Source: Chersky-840 sp050011815 (lineage in GTDB: Bacteria; Actinomycetota; Acidimicrobiia; Acidimicrobiales; UBA8190). From it: 64,000 nt of DNA. The position numbers and the translations under genes are program-made. Below, one piece after another: positions 16,791 to 26,296 of this stretch; positions within the stretch are counted from its first letter, which is position 1; each line of letters starts with the position of its first letter. The stretch lies in assembly GCA_050011815.1 (NCBI GenBank), contig JBEKIJ010000015.1:62001-126000 (forward strand), in the 5' to 3' direction. Below the pieces are notes generated by a model, which did not search any database, was not told where the DNA came from, and worked only from the letters and a program-made list of their open reading frames with translations.

Positions 16791-16834
16791 ACATGAGTGC
16801 ATCGCCTCTTCGGCGAGTATTCGCCTCTCCGTGA

Positions 16835-17542
16835 TCAGAAACCAGGAGCGTCGGCGTCGGAGCTGACGGCGATCTTGCCGTCGAGCATGCCAATGATCCG
16901 GTCTGCCACTCCGGCAACGACGCTGTCATGGGTGACCAGGACGATCGTGACCCCCCGTTCGTCGCGCAGCTGCTGGAAGAGCCCGAGGACGGCTTCGACC
17001 GATGCACTGTCGAGGCTGCCTGTGGGTTCGTCGGCAAGGAGAATGGGTGGGTCATTCGCCAATGCTCGGGCGATGGCAACGCGCTGGCGCTCGCCTCCCG
17101 AGAGCTGCGTCGGTCGACGATGAGCCAGATCACCGAGGTCGACGTCGTCGAGCAGTCTCTTGGCATAGGCAGGCCGCTCAGCATGGGGACGGTGGGAACC
17201 CGCCATGGCGATCTGGACGTTCCCCAAGACCGAGAGTCGAGGGAGCAAGTTGTGGAGCTGGAACACCAGCCCGATCTCCTCGCGACGGTAGAGGTTGTTG
17301 CGTCGCAGGTGGTTGAGGTCGTACCCATCCACCCGGATCGTTCCTGCCGTGGGACGATCCAGAGCGGCGAGCAGGTGCAGAAGCGTCGACTTTCCGCACC
17401 CTGACGGGCCGGTGATGGCCACGAACTCGCCCTTTGCCACGGTCAGATCGACGCCGTCGAGGGCTTGGATCATGCCGTCGTCGTAGACCTTCTCGACATC
17501 GTGTACCTCGATCAGCGGGGGTGTGACCACAAGCTCACTCAT
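16835..17542 (-). CDS. ABC transporter ATPase, MacB/LolD type
   Basis: Encodes 235 aa. Walker A GPSGCGKSTLLHLLA, Q-loop GLVFQLHNLLPRLSVLGNV, signature LSGGERQRVAIARALA, Walker B ILLADEPTGSLDS and H-loop VLVTHDS. QLHNLLP-type Q-loops are typical of the LolD/MacB subfamily that works with FtsX-fold permeases. It overlaps the permease gene by 8 bp. These transporters act as mechanotransmission devices or extrude peptides and lipids. Confidence 0.93.
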   Translation of the reverse strand: MSELVVTPPLIEVHDVEKVYDDGMIQALDGVDLTVAKGEFVAITGPSGCGKSTLLHLLAALDRPTAGTIRVDGYDLNHLRRNNLYRREEIGLVFQLHNLLPRLSVLGNVQIAMAGSHRPHAERPAYAKRLLDDVDLGDLAHRRPTQLSGGERQRVAIARALANDPPILLADEPTGSLDSASVEAVLGLFQQLRDERGVTIVLVTHDSVVAGVADRIIGMLDGKIAVSSDADAPGF

Positions 17543-18653
17543 GACTCAATGCCTTGAGCGGGGTGAGGTTGGCGGCGCGCAGCGCGGGATACAGGGCACC
17601 GAGCACCGCCATGCCGAGGCCGGTGAACAGCCCTCGCCAGAATGCGCCCGGTGTGTAGTTGGCATGGAGGACTCCGGCCAGCTGAGGCAGGTGCTCGAGA
17701 ACTGCGGTGGCGGCAAAGGAGAGCCCCACCCCCATGGCTGAGCCGACCACCGCTAGAACGATCCCTTCGCCCACCACGAGGAACACCACGCGGGTCCGAG
17801 CCCAGCCGATGGCCCGGAGCAAACCAAACTCCCGGGTACGTTCGAAGAGCGAAAGGAGCATCGTGTTGCCCACGATGATCGCACCGATCAGAATGGCGAG
17901 GACGGTACTCCCTGTCGCGGCCGCCTTCAAGAACACCAGGTTGCGATCGGCCCGACCGAACTGCGTTGCGGTCCGAATGGTGGTCAGCTCCGGATGGGCC
18001 GACGTCAGCGCCTGCTCCACCCGTGGGATCGAGGATCCGGGGGCGACCTTTACGAACACGAGGGTCACCGACCCCGGCACCCGGTTCCGCGCCTGGAGGG
18101 CAGGGAGGGGGAACATCGCACCCAGGTCTCCGTAGGAGATTCCGGTCGAATAGATCCCCACCACCGTGTTCCAGGTGCCGTTGCCGTTGAACCTGTCGCC
18201 GACATGGAGCCCCAGGTTCTGCGCGGCGCGCCACCCCAGCATGACCTCGTGGGAGGCGGTGGCCCCGTACGGACTACCCGCGACAACCGTGACCCCGAAG
18301 GGTCGCAGGTCCGCGGGCGCAATTCCGATCTCGATGAACAAGGGGTTCGCAGCATTGATCCGTTCGGTTTCGAGGAGAACCCCCACCGCGCTCGAAACCC
18401 CCCTGGTCGACTTCACCTGCTGGAGCTGGCCGTTGTCGAGGCTCGAGAACAAGATGTCCGAGACGCCGTTCTGGGCGACGGTGAAGTCGGACTTGCCCAC
18501 GGCAAGCACCTCGGCAGCGGAGCTCTCCAGTCCACTGCTCACAACGGTCAGCGTCACGACGGTCATCACGGCGATGCCGATCGCCAGCGCGATGCCCGTC
18601 GAGCGCGACTTCTTCGCCCAGAGATTCCCGAGCACCAACCTGATCAGCGACAT
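17535..18653 (-). CDS. FtsX/MacB-type ABC permease
   Basis: Encodes 372 aa from the ATG at 18653 (MSLIRLVLGNLWAKKSR); a longer start at 18704 would overlap the MFS gene. Topology fits the MacB fold: one N-terminal TM helix (about residues 20-42), a periplasmic/extracellular domain of about 200 residues, then three C-terminal TM helices. It carries the conserved RTREFGLLRAIGWARTRV loop and PLKALSHE at the end (the PxxALR tail). Works with the ATPase encoded just downstream. Confidence 0.9.
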   Translation of the reverse strand: MSLIRLVLGNLWAKKSRSTGIALAIGIAVMTVVTLTVVSSGLESSAAEVLAVGKSDFTVAQNGVSDILFSSLDNGQLQQVKSTRGVSSAVGVLLETERINAANPLFIEIGIAPADLRPFGVTVVAGSPYGATASHEVMLGWRAAQNLGLHVGDRFNGNGTWNTVVGIYSTGISYGDLGAMFPLPALQARNRVPGSVTLVFVKVAPGSSIPRVEQALTSAHPELTTIRTATQFGRADRNLVFLKAAATGSTVLAILIGAIIVGNTMLLSLFERTREFGLLRAIGWARTRVVFLVVGEGIVLAVVGSAMGVGLSFAATAVLEHLPQLAGVLHANYTPGAFWRGLFTGLGMAVLGALYPALRAANLTPLKALSHE

Positions 18654-18693
18654 GTCGACGGCCCTTACCCGTCGCCTCGGTGGTCCCGTCGGC

Positions 18694-20355
18694 TCACCGG
18701 CCACTGCCTGTGCGACTCTGATCCATCGGAATCACTTGAGCGTCGACCATGTCCCTCGAGTTCTCTTGGGGCTGTCCCGCAACGATGTCAGGGCGCTCTT
18801 CGAGGTTATCGTCTTCTCCGCCTTCCCCATGCCGCCGAGATGGCAATGCAATCGCCACCAAGGCGGCACTTGCGCTCACGACCACCACCCCCACCAGCAG
18901 CGCCAGGTCCATTCCCTCGACAAATGCGTGGCGTGCAGCCGTGGTCAGCGCCGAGCCGAGGGAGCCCCCAGCAATCCGAGCCACCGTCAGCGCTCCTCCG
19001 ATCGAGCCCAAGATGGCCTGTCGGGCGACGGGGGGGACGGCGTGGCCCGCCAGCGTGAGCGTCATCATTCCCTGATACCGAGCTGCCAGGACCGAGCCGA
19101 CCACCGCCACGCCAAGCGCTCCTCCCACCTGCAGGGCAGTTCCATTGATGGCCGAACCCACTCCAGCTCGGTCGCGCGGTAGCGAACCCATGACCGAGGC
19201 GGTTGCCGGCGCGATGATGAGCCCGGCACCGAGGCCCAACAACACCATGCCGAGCAACGCGTGCCCAAATCCCTGTGCCGTCGTTGTCGTCGTCAGCTGC
19301 CAGAATCCTGCCGCCACGATCAGCAGGCCTGCCGCGACCACTGCCTTTGTCCCGAGCCATCGATCGAGATATGTCGACGACACGGCTGCGATGGCGAGCA
19401 CCGCGGCGATGGGCAGAATGCGGATCCCCGCGTCCAACGCAGAGAACCCGAGAGAGAATTGGAGATACTGGGTCAGGACGAACAGGGCGCCCATCAGTCC
19501 GAACACCGCCAGCGCGATCGCGACCATGGCCACAGAGAACCGCCGGTTCCCAAATGGCTCCAGGACGAGCAAAGGATGGGAGCTTCGGCGTTCCCAGACC
19601 ACAAACCCGACAAGGATCACCACCGCCCCGGCGCCTGAGCCGACGACGAGAAGGGAGTGCCAGCCACGCACGGGTGCCTCGATGATCGCCCACAGGAGCA
19701 GCGCCAGGCCGGAGGTCGACAAGACCGCCCCAAAGAGGTCAATCGTTCGATGTTGCGGGTCAGCGGAGTCGGGGACGAGCCAAAGCGCCATCACCAGTCC
19801 CAGCATCGCCACTGGTACGTTGACGAGGAAGACCGATCCCCACCAGTAGTGCGCCAGCAACCAGCCGCCGGCGATGGGGCCGATGGCGATGCCCAAACCG
19901 GTTGTCGCCGACCAGATCCCGATGGCCCGCGCCTGGTCCTGGGCGTCTCGAAACACGTCGGTGATGATCGACAACGTGGACGGCATGATGCAGGCCGCGC
20001 CGAGACCCATGACGGCCCGGGTCGCGACCAGGCTGGAGACCGACGTGGAAAAGGCCGAACCGGCCGAGCCCGCCGCGAAGATCGCGAGGCCCGCGCAGAA
20101 GACCTTCTTGCGCCCGATCCGATCACCGACGCTTCCTGCGACCAGGAGGAGCCCGGCGAAGGTGCAGGCATAGATGTCGACGATCCACTGGAGCTGCGAA
20201 TCGGTGGCGTGCAAGACCCTGACCAGGGTGGGCAGAGCGATATTGAGGATGGTGTTGTCGAGCGAGACGATCAGGAGGGAGACGCACAGCACGGCGAGGA
20301 CGGCCCAGCGCCGGCCGGGTGCCAGGCTCCGCGTCATCGCTCCGGGCGCCAGCAT
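18694..20355 (-). CDS. MFS drug/proton antiporter, DHA2 (14-TM) family
   Basis: Encodes 553 aa from the ATG at 20355; other in-frame starts at 20337 and 20496 are possible and none has a good ribosome site. Landmarks: SLDNTILNIALPTL in TM1 (motif D1), GSVGDRIGRKKVFCAGL (motif A), RAVMGLGAACIMPSTLSI, and motif C GLGIAIGPIAGGWLL in TM5. The length and about 14 hydrophobic segments fit DHA2 exporters. The C-terminus is a hydrophilic tail of about 50 residues. Likely an antiporter for toxic compounds; substrate unknown. It is divergent from the APH/AAA gene. Confidence 0.92.
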   Translation of the reverse strand: MLAPGAMTRSLAPGRRWAVLAVLCVSLLIVSLDNTILNIALPTLVRVLHATDSQLQWIVDIYACTFAGLLLVAGSVGDRIGRKKVFCAGLAIFAAGSAGSAFSTSVSSLVATRAVMGLGAACIMPSTLSIITDVFRDAQDQARAIGIWSATTGLGIAIGPIAGGWLLAHYWWGSVFLVNVPVAMLGLVMALWLVPDSADPQHRTIDLFGAVLSTSGLALLLWAIIEAPVRGWHSLLVVGSGAGAVVILVGFVVWERRSSHPLLVLEPFGNRRFSVAMVAIALAVFGLMGALFVLTQYLQFSLGFSALDAGIRILPIAAVLAIAAVSSTYLDRWLGTKAVVAAGLLIVAAGFWQLTTTTTAQGFGHALLGMVLLGLGAGLIIAPATASVMGSLPRDRAGVGSAINGTALQVGGALGVAVVGSVLAARYQGMMTLTLAGHAVPPVARQAILGSIGGALTVARIAGGSLGSALTTAARHAFVEGMDLALLVGVVVVSASAALVAIALPSRRHGEGGEDDNLEERPDIVAGQPQENSRDMVDAQVIPMDQSRTGSGR

Positions 20356-20400
20356 CTCGGTGCTCACAGGTTCAGCCCACCACGTGATGGGTTTCCCCAG

Positions 20401-20416
20401 GTAGGGCCAAAGGTCA
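20401..20416. promoter_or_regulatory. DosR-box-like site 1 upstream of the APH/AAA gene
   Basis: Minus strand TGACCTTTGGCCCTAC. Shares GACCTTTGGCCCT with the site at 26929-26944. With the next site it forms a pair 56 bp apart in the divergent region. Confidence 0.5.
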
Positions 20417-20456
20417 TTCCCAAAGCCGTGGGGGGCCGTCGTGCGGGTGCCGATGG

Positions 20457-20472
20457 GGACATTCGGCCCTAC
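20457..20472. promoter_or_regulatory. DosR-box-like site 2 upstream of the APH/AAA gene
   Basis: GGACATTCGGCCCTAC, preceded by GG so the left half reads GGGGAC. This is the best match in the window to the mycobacterial DosR consensus (14 of 20 positions by my alignment). It lies about 57 bp before the GTG at 20529. Confidence 0.55.
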
Positions 20473-20528
20473 CGAGGCCTCGGGCCGTCGGGGCACGGTG
20501 GGAGCGTGGTTCTCATGGAGCGCCCGGC

Positions 20529-22028
20529 GTGACCGGCTCTGCGACCGGTATGGACGGCTGTTCGGTACGTGAGACCCATGTCTCGATCCTGTTGTTCCTG
20601 GGGCAGCACGTCTTCAAATTGCGCAAGCCCCTCCGATTTGACTTCGCCGACTTCTCGACCCCTGCTGCACGGGCCGAGGACTGTCGTCAGGAGGTCGATC
20701 TCAACCGGCGGCTGGCCCCCGATGTCTACCTGGGAGTCGCCGACGTCACGATGGGAGGTGAGACCCTCGATCATGCCGTCGTGATGCGTCGCCTTCCCGC
20801 CGAGCGTTCCCTGGCGCACCTGGTCTCCTGCGAGCCTGAGGCCGTCTGGGGCGCCGAACTCCGTGGTGTGGCCCGGGTAGTGGCGGACTTCCACGCTCGG
20901 GCCGACCGTTCGCCCCAGATCTCGGCCATCGCATCGATAGGGACCGTCAGCGATCAGTTCGAGGCGAACGTGGCGGCGACGGCCCGCTTCGTCGGCCCGA
21001 TCCTCGACCCGAGCACTCATGATGCCGTGGTGGAGGCGATCCGCCGCTACCTCTCGGGACGCGAGCCTCTGTTCACGGCCCGCATGGCGGCAGGTCAGAT
21101 CTGCGACGGCCATGGGGATCTTCAGGCCGATGACATCTATTGCCTCGATGACGGACCGAGGATCCTCGACTGCCTCGAATTCGACGGACGCCTGCGCTGT
21201 GGCGACGTGGCCGCGGATGTGGCCTTCCTCGCCATGGACCTCGAACGGCTGGGCAAGGCCGAGGCGGCGGCGCGGTTCATCGGTGACTACGAGGGGCGGG
21301 TAGGCGCACAGCTGCCCGTATCCCTTTTGCACACCTACATCGCGCTGCGTGCCTACGTCCGCATCAAGGTGGCGTGTATCCGTCACGAACAAGGCAATCC
21401 CGAGGCGATGGAGGAGGCGGTCCGGCTCCTCGAGCTCGCCCGCCGTCACCTGGAGCAGGGCCGGGTCCGCCTCGTGCTCGTCGGAGGCCTCCCCGGATCG
21501 GGCAAATCCACGTTGGCCAACGCCCTGGGCGACGCCCTCGGTGCCATCGTGCTCCGGTCCGACGAGCTCCGCAGTGGTCGGTCGAGGGCTATCGCCGATC
21601 CTTCGGTCGCCGCCACGTTCCGTCGGGGGCGCTACACACCTCGCCGGACACACGATGTCTACAACCAGTTGATCAGTGTCGCCCGGCAACACCTGGGGCT
21701 GGGGAAGTCCGTGATTCTCGATGCGTCGTGGATCGACGCGTCGAACCGGCACCTGGCTCAGGCGCTCGCCGTCGACTCATCGGCTGCTCTGACCGAGCTG
21801 CACTGCACAGCCCCTCCCGATGTCACCGAAGGGCGCATCGCCACGCGACGTCGACGCGGCACTGACACCTCCGAGGCCACGGTCGACATCGGGCGGGCCA
21901 TGGCTCTCGCCGAGGCCCCGTGGCCGTCGGCCACAGACGTCGACACGGCGCGCCCGCCCGGCGTGGTGTTGGAAGAGGCCCTCGAGATCGTGGGCGTCCC
22001 GGTCGTCGCGGCGCCGTCGAGGTCCTGA
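20529..22028 (+). CDS. Aminoglycoside-phosphotransferase-like kinase fused to P-loop kinase (Rv2004c-like)
   Basis: Encodes 499 aa from GTG at 20529 (ATG at 20550 is an alternative). The N-terminal about 300 residues are APH-like: LLFLGQHVFKLRKPLRFDF; catalytic loop HGDLQADDIY (195-204; HGDLxxxN is usual, here D replaces N); and LDCLEFDGRLRCGDVAADVA. The C-terminal part is a P-loop kinase of the gluconate-kinase type with Walker A GGLPGSGKST (319-328) and a later LDASWID. The same two-domain order is found in Rv2004c of the M. tuberculosis DosR regulon. Substrate unknown in either organism. Two DosR-box-like sites precede it. Confidence 0.88.
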   Translation: MTGSATGMDGCSVRETHVSILLFLGQHVFKLRKPLRFDFADFSTPAARAEDCRQEVDLNRRLAPDVYLGVADVTMGGETLDHAVVMRRLPAERSLAHLVSCEPEAVWGAELRGVARVVADFHARADRSPQISAIASIGTVSDQFEANVAATARFVGPILDPSTHDAVVEAIRRYLSGREPLFTARMAAGQICDGHGDLQADDIYCLDDGPRILDCLEFDGRLRCGDVAADVAFLAMDLERLGKAEAAARFIGDYEGRVGAQLPVSLLHTYIALRAYVRIKVACIRHEQGNPEAMEEAVRLLELARRHLEQGRVRLVLVGGLPGSGKSTLANALGDALGAIVLRSDELRSGRSRAIADPSVAATFRRGRYTPRRTHDVYNQLISVARQHLGLGKSVILDASWIDASNRHLAQALAVDSSAALTELHCTAPPDVTEGRIATRRRRGTDTSEATVDIGRAMALAEAPWPSATDVDTARPPGVVLEEALEIVGVPVVAAPSRS

Positions 22029-22174
22029 TCGCCCGACCCCGGGCGATCCTCTCGGGCGTGGTGGCTCACCGTCAACACACACGACCTCGGGAATGTGAGA
22101 TGACCCGATACCGTCGAGCCGCGTGCGCCAGGGGCCTTGACCCGGCAGACACCGCACAAGGCACGACATCACGA

Positions 22175-22918
22175 TCATTCCCTTGAGTGGGCGTGCGACG
22201 TCGGGGGCCCCATTCGCATCGAACCAGGTCCCTCTTTCTCCGCCGCCTGCTCCTCGGCGCTCGCCCCCAGGTAGACGAAGAATCCGATGATGACGAGCCA
22301 GAAGTCATAGAAGATCCCGCCAAGAATCATCACCACAGCCAGAATCCGGGCAATCTTCGCCGCCTGACGGGTGGCGGTGAGTCTGTCGTGGCGCCGCGCC
22401 AACAGAGCGCGCGCCACTCGTCCACCGTCCATGGGGAGCGCGGGCAACAGGTTGAACCCGCCTAGCAAGGCGTTCAGCCAGGCCAATCGAGCGAACCACG
22501 AGCCGGCGAACAGCGAAGGAGGCCACAGGCGGGCGCCAAAGGCCACACCACCCGCCAGAGCGAGGGCGGCCAGGCCGAGGCTGGTGAGCGGTCCGACAAT
22601 GGCGATGGCGAACTCGTCGGCTGGGCTTTCGGGCATCTCCTTCAATTGGGAAAGCCCCCCGATGGGCAGGAGCAGGATGTCCTCGACCACGGCGCCACGC
22701 CGGCGGGCCACGATGCAATGGGCGTACTCGTGGACCAGGACCGAGGCGAAGATTGCGGTGATCCACAGCAGACCGGCGGCGACGGTGGACACCCCGCTGG
22801 AAGTGTTCACCCACACCACCAGGATCACGAGGACGAGGAACGTCCAGTGCATCCGGATCTCGATGCCACCGATACGGGCGACCCGCATCGAGCTCCTGGT
22901 CTTCCCTTCTTGTGCCAT
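22175..22918 (-). CDS. Site-2 protease-type M50 metalloprotease (Rv2625c-like)
   Basis: Encodes 247 aa. Membrane-embedded Zn protease with HEYAH at residues 63-67 (HExxH) and a third ligand in NLLPALPMDGGR (D164). Five or six hydrophobic segments, including IRMHWTFLVLVILVVW near the N-terminus. It is compact, without PDZ or CBS domains. Related short proteins include the dormancy-regulon protein Rv2625c. Family members cleave transmembrane regulators; the target here is unknown. Divergent from the 81-aa gene and PEP synthase, with one DosR-like box between. Confidence 0.92.
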   Translation of the reverse strand: MAQEGKTRSSMRVARIGGIEIRMHWTFLVLVILVVWVNTSSGVSTVAAGLLWITAIFASVLVHEYAHCIVARRRGAVVEDILLLPIGGLSQLKEMPESPADEFAIAIVGPLTSLGLAALALAGGVAFGARLWPPSLFAGSWFARLAWLNALLGGFNLLPALPMDGGRVARALLARRHDRLTATRQAAKIARILAVVMILGGIFYDFWLVIIGFFVYLGASAEEQAAEKEGPGSMRMGPPTSHAHSRE

Positions 22919-23273
22919 GGGACACCCACCTCGTGAAATCAGGCTCCACCTTCAGGATGGGCGTCTTTCAGGCACCTGGACCAGGGCACAACGTCCATTT
23001 CCTCTGGCGACAGCCAGTCCGGCGCCGCTCGAGCCGGCGCGGCCCGTGCCGACACCCGGCAATGGCCCGGAATGCGACGTCGAACCCCCCTACCTCGTGA
23101 CGCCGGGCCCCCTCCGGCTCGTTCGGGACATCGACGGTCGCCCACCCGAGCCCGGACCGGAGCCGGGTCAACCTGTGACCTCTGACCCTGGTCGGGTCGC
23201 ACCGCACCAGGGAACATGAAAGTGCGGGCACCGAGGTCGGCTTGCCCCCGGTGCGGCGAGGAAAGGGGAAGCG
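22919..23273. promoter_or_regulatory. Divergent promoter region between M50 protease and ppsA gene set
   Basis: No gene seen. Contains TGACCTCTGACCCTGG at 23176-23191, a match to the shared box. It also has a lone TTCGGGAC half-site at 23122-23129 and ACCAGGGAACA at about 23206-23216, the same 11-mer as at 13443-13453. Confidence 0.4.
23176..23191. promoter_or_regulatory. DosR-box-like site upstream of 81-aa gene/ppsA
   Basis: TGACCTCTGACCCTGG; matches the site at 20401 (minus) at 12 of the first 14 positions. About 83 bp before the ATG at 23274. Confidence 0.4.
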
Positions 23274-23519
23274 ATGATGCATCTGGAACTGTCGATAGAG
23301 CAGGCTCAGGCGCTCAACAGGCTCCTCGAGCAGTCCCTGCGGGAACTGAGCCACGAGATCGCAGCCACTGACAACGCCGAGTTCAGGGCCGACCTGAGCG
23401 AGTATCGCGACTGCCTGGTCGCAGTCGGCGGATCGCTCGGCCGACTGCTGACAGAGACCCCTGGCGCCTCGCCTCCGACCCCGGGGTTCGTTCGCGAACT
23501 TGCCCACCCCGGAGATTGA
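23274..23519 (+). CDS. Small conserved-looking hypothetical protein
   Basis: Encodes 81 aa. The N-terminal 60 residues are predicted helical and amphipathic (ELSIEQAQALNRLLEQSLRE, then LSHEIAATDNAEFRADLSEY). The LSHEIAATDNxEFR stretch resembles short proteins of unknown function seen beside stress genes in actinobacteria and proteobacteria. GGGGAAG lies a few bases upstream of the ATG pair. It is first in a plus-strand run leading to PEP synthase. Confidence 0.7.
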   Translation: MMHLELSIEQAQALNRLLEQSLRELSHEIAATDNAEFRADLSEYRDCLVAVGGSLGRLLTETPGASPPTPGFVRELAHPGD

Positions 23520-23531
23520 CAGGGCTTCGTC

Positions 23532-23783
23532 ATGGCACCGTCGGGGCTGAATCGGGTGCTGACTCAGCTCCCTCGAGCGATGCACGAGCGGCAGCCAGCG
23601 GCTGACTCTGACCGCCTCCTCGACATGGTGGTCGATCCCCGATTCTTGTCCACGATTTCGAGAGCAGTAGGCAGGCGATTCCCCTTGGGTCTCACAGCGA
23701 CGACCGCGTGGCTTCCCGGTCGCAGCTCGATCTCGATCCACAATCCCGCAACCTCTGTGGAGGAGGACACGACATGGACTTGA
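23532..23783 (+). CDS. Possible small protein overlapping the ppsA start
   Basis: An 83-codon frame starting 12 bp after the previous stop and ending 10 bp inside ppsA. Codon third positions are GC-rich and the middle reads protein-like (DRLLDMVVDPRFLSTISRAV), but no family is recognised and the ribosome site is weak. If real it would couple translation to ppsA. Confidence 0.35.
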   Translation: MAPSGLNRVLTQLPRAMHERQPAADSDRLLDMVVDPRFLSTISRAVGRRFPLGLTATTAWLPGRSSISIHNPATSVEEDTTWT

Positions 23784-26188
23784 TCCGTTGGTTCGACAGC
23801 ATCAGCCTCGATGACGCGCCCCAGGTGGGGGGCAAAGGGGCCAACCTCGGAGAGCTGACCGCTGCCGGCCTCCCGGTGCCACCTGGATTCGTGATCACGA
23901 GCGACGCCTTCCTCGACGCCATCGATCGCAGCGGGGCCCGCCAGAAGGTCCGCCAGGTGATCGACAGCGCCGACCCCGACGACCCCGCCAGCCTGGCCAC
24001 CTGCGCCCGGCGCGCTCAGGAGCTCGTGCACGCCACGCCGGTGCCGGACCATCTCGCTGAGGCCATCCTCGCGGCCTATCGCCGCTTGGGCGAGGGCACC
24101 CGGGTGGCCGTGCGCTCTTCGGGGACGAGCGAGGACAGCGCCGGGACGTCGTTTGCCGGCATGAACGCCACCTTCACCAACGTGGCAGAGGACGGGGAGC
24201 TTCTCGCCCGAGTGGTCGACTGCTGGGCGTCGCTGTACGGGGAGCGGGTGATCTCGTACCGGGCCAGCCAACGGGTCGGCGACGAACCTTCCTTGGCCGT
24301 GGTCGTCCAGCAGATGATCCCCTCGGAGCGCTCGGGCGTGATGTTCACCGTGGACCCGTCGCAGGCGCATCCCGATCACATCATCATCGAAGCAGCCTTC
24401 GGTCAGGGAGAGGTCGTCGTGAGCGGCCAGGTCGAACCCGACACCTACGTCGTGGAACGCACCGGGCCGGCTCTGCTCAATGTGCGGGTCGGCATCAAGA
24501 CCATCAAGATCGTCCAGGGAGCCGACGGGCACGATCAGCAGATCACCCTCGATCTGAGCGAGGGGTCGCGGCGCGTCCTCTCTGACGACGAGGTTCTGGG
24601 GCTCGCCACTCTCGGGCTGGCGGTGGAAGCACACTACGGGTCGCCCCAGGACGTCGAGTGGGCGATCGCAGGTGGACACACGTACCTCGTCCAATCGAGA
24701 CCCATCACGACGCTCGGAGGTTCCTCTTCTCGAGACATCGCGTCCCCATCACGGGACTCGACGACCGCGGAATCGCCGGGAGACCCGAAGGTCCTGGTGT
24801 CGGGGCTGGCGGCGTCCGCAGGTCGGGCGTCGGGCCGCGTCAGGGTGCTGCACTCCCCCGCCGAGGGCGATCTCCTTCAGACGGGGGAGATCCTGGTGGC
24901 GTCGATGACCAGTCCGGACTGGGTCCCCACCATGCGACGCGCCGCGGCACTCGTGACCGACGGCGGCGGCATGACCTGTCATGCCGCCATCGTGACCCGG
25001 GAACTCGGCGTGCCCTGCGTCGTCGGGGCCCGCAACGCAACCACAGTGCTGCGTGACGGCGAGCAGGTGACCGTCGATGGAGCCAAGGGCGAAGTCTACG
25101 AAGGGGTGGTGGCTCCGGAGGGCGGCGGCACGACGCCGGAGACGGCGGGCACCCTCCAGATGGCGGCGGTGACAGGGTCAGGCGGGGCGCCAGCACCCAC
25201 TCCGGTGCTCGCCACCCGTCTGTATGTCAACCTCGCCATCGCCGAACACGCCGAGGAGGTCGCCGCCATGGACGTCGATGGCGTCGGGCTCCTTCGGGCC
25301 GAGTTCATGGTGGTGGACGCACTGCGCGGAGTCCACCCCAGGCTCCTCCTCGAGCGCGGAGAAGAAAAAGCCTTCGTGGACGCCATGTCGGCGTCGCTTC
25401 TTCGCATCACCCGCGCCTTCGCGCCCCGGCCGGTCGTGTACCGCAGCATCGACTTCCGGACCAACGAGTTCCGCAGCCTCGAGGGCGGGGAGCGTTTCGA
25501 GCCCCAGGAAGAAAACCCCATGATCGGCTATCGGGGCTGCTACCGCTACGTGCGGGAGCCTGATCTCTTCCGGCTCGAGCTCGATGTTCTCGCCAGGGTG
25601 ATCGAACAGACACCGAACCTCCGGCTCATGATCCCCTTCGTGCGCACCCAGTGGGAGCTCGAAGCCTGCCTCGAAATCGTGGAGACGAGCCCAGTTGCGG
25701 GAGCACTGCCCGTTTGGGTCATGGCCGAGGTGCCCTCGGTCGCTTTCTTCATCCCGCGGTACGCGGCCATGGGCATCGACGGCGTGTCGATCGGGAGCAA
25801 CGACCTGACACAACTCATGCTCGGTGTGGACCGCGACTCCGAGGTCTGTGCCGACCTGTTCGACGAGGCGGACCCCGCCGTCCTCGACGCCATCGGCCGC
25901 ATCATCCACGGTTGCCAGGAGGCGGGCATCACCTCGTCTTTGTGTGGCCAGGCGCCGTCCAACCGACCTGAGTTCGCCGAACACCTGGTGCGGTTGGGGA
26001 TCACCTCGATCTCGGTCAACCCCGACGCCGTGCCCGCGGTCAGAAGGTCCATCGCCGCCGCAGAGTGGCGGCTCCTGCTCGAGGCCGCCGTCCCCGAGCG
26101 GGACCACGCCCACGGCGGCGTCCTCGTGGCGCCGCGATCACACGGACGCAATCGGGTCCCGACACCCACGGGGGACGCCCCTTCCTGA
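23774..26188 (+). CDS. ppsA: Phosphoenolpyruvate synthase (pyruvate, water dikinase)
   Basis: Encodes 804 aa from the ATG at 23774 with GGAGGAGG upstream. It converts pyruvate, ATP and water to PEP, AMP and Pi. The N-terminal ATP-grasp domain shows GGKGANLGELTAAGLPVPPG, RSSGTSEDSAGTSFAG, QMIPSERSGVMFTVDP and GSPQDVEWA...LVQSRPIT. The central phosphohistidine domain has TDGGGMTCHAAIVTREL (His carrier). The C-terminal PEP-binding barrel has YRSIDFRTNEFRSLEGGE, EENPMIGYRG, SIGSNDLTQLMLGVDRD and the Cys loop SSLCGQAPSNRPEF. Architecture favours PEP synthase over pyruvate phosphate dikinase. Together with pyruvate kinase in this window it would allow both directions of PEP-pyruvate exchange. Confidence 0.93.
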   Translation: MDLIRWFDSISLDDAPQVGGKGANLGELTAAGLPVPPGFVITSDAFLDAIDRSGARQKVRQVIDSADPDDPASLATCARRAQELVHATPVPDHLAEAILAAYRRLGEGTRVAVRSSGTSEDSAGTSFAGMNATFTNVAEDGELLARVVDCWASLYGERVISYRASQRVGDEPSLAVVVQQMIPSERSGVMFTVDPSQAHPDHIIIEAAFGQGEVVVSGQVEPDTYVVERTGPALLNVRVGIKTIKIVQGADGHDQQITLDLSEGSRRVLSDDEVLGLATLGLAVEAHYGSPQDVEWAIAGGHTYLVQSRPITTLGGSSSRDIASPSRDSTTAESPGDPKVLVSGLAASAGRASGRVRVLHSPAEGDLLQTGEILVASMTSPDWVPTMRRAAALVTDGGGMTCHAAIVTRELGVPCVVGARNATTVLRDGEQVTVDGAKGEVYEGVVAPEGGGTTPETAGTLQMAAVTGSGGAPAPTPVLATRLYVNLAIAEHAEEVAAMDVDGVGLLRAEFMVVDALRGVHPRLLLERGEEKAFVDAMSASLLRITRAFAPRPVVYRSIDFRTNEFRSLEGGERFEPQEENPMIGYRGCYRYVREPDLFRLELDVLARVIEQTPNLRLMIPFVRTQWELEACLEIVETSPVAGALPVWVMAEVPSVAFFIPRYAAMGIDGVSIGSNDLTQLMLGVDRDSEVCADLFDEADPAVLDAIGRIIHGCQEAGITSSLCGQAPSNRPEFAEHLVRLGITSISVNPDAVPAVRRSIAAAEWRLLLEAAVPERDHAHGGVLVAPRSHGRNRVPTPTGDAPS

Positions 26189-26296
26189 GTCCACGGTCCG
26201 GGCCTTCGATAGGCGCAGGTCGGGACCGAGACGGCGCCGAACCCCGGAGTAGTGTCGGACTCACTGTCCTGGTCAGGTGGATGTGAGGAGTAGAGG

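Noticed and set aside
23122..23129. TTCGGGAC, an exact DosR left half-site
   Set aside because: The right half does not match; the site at 23176 in the same region is better.
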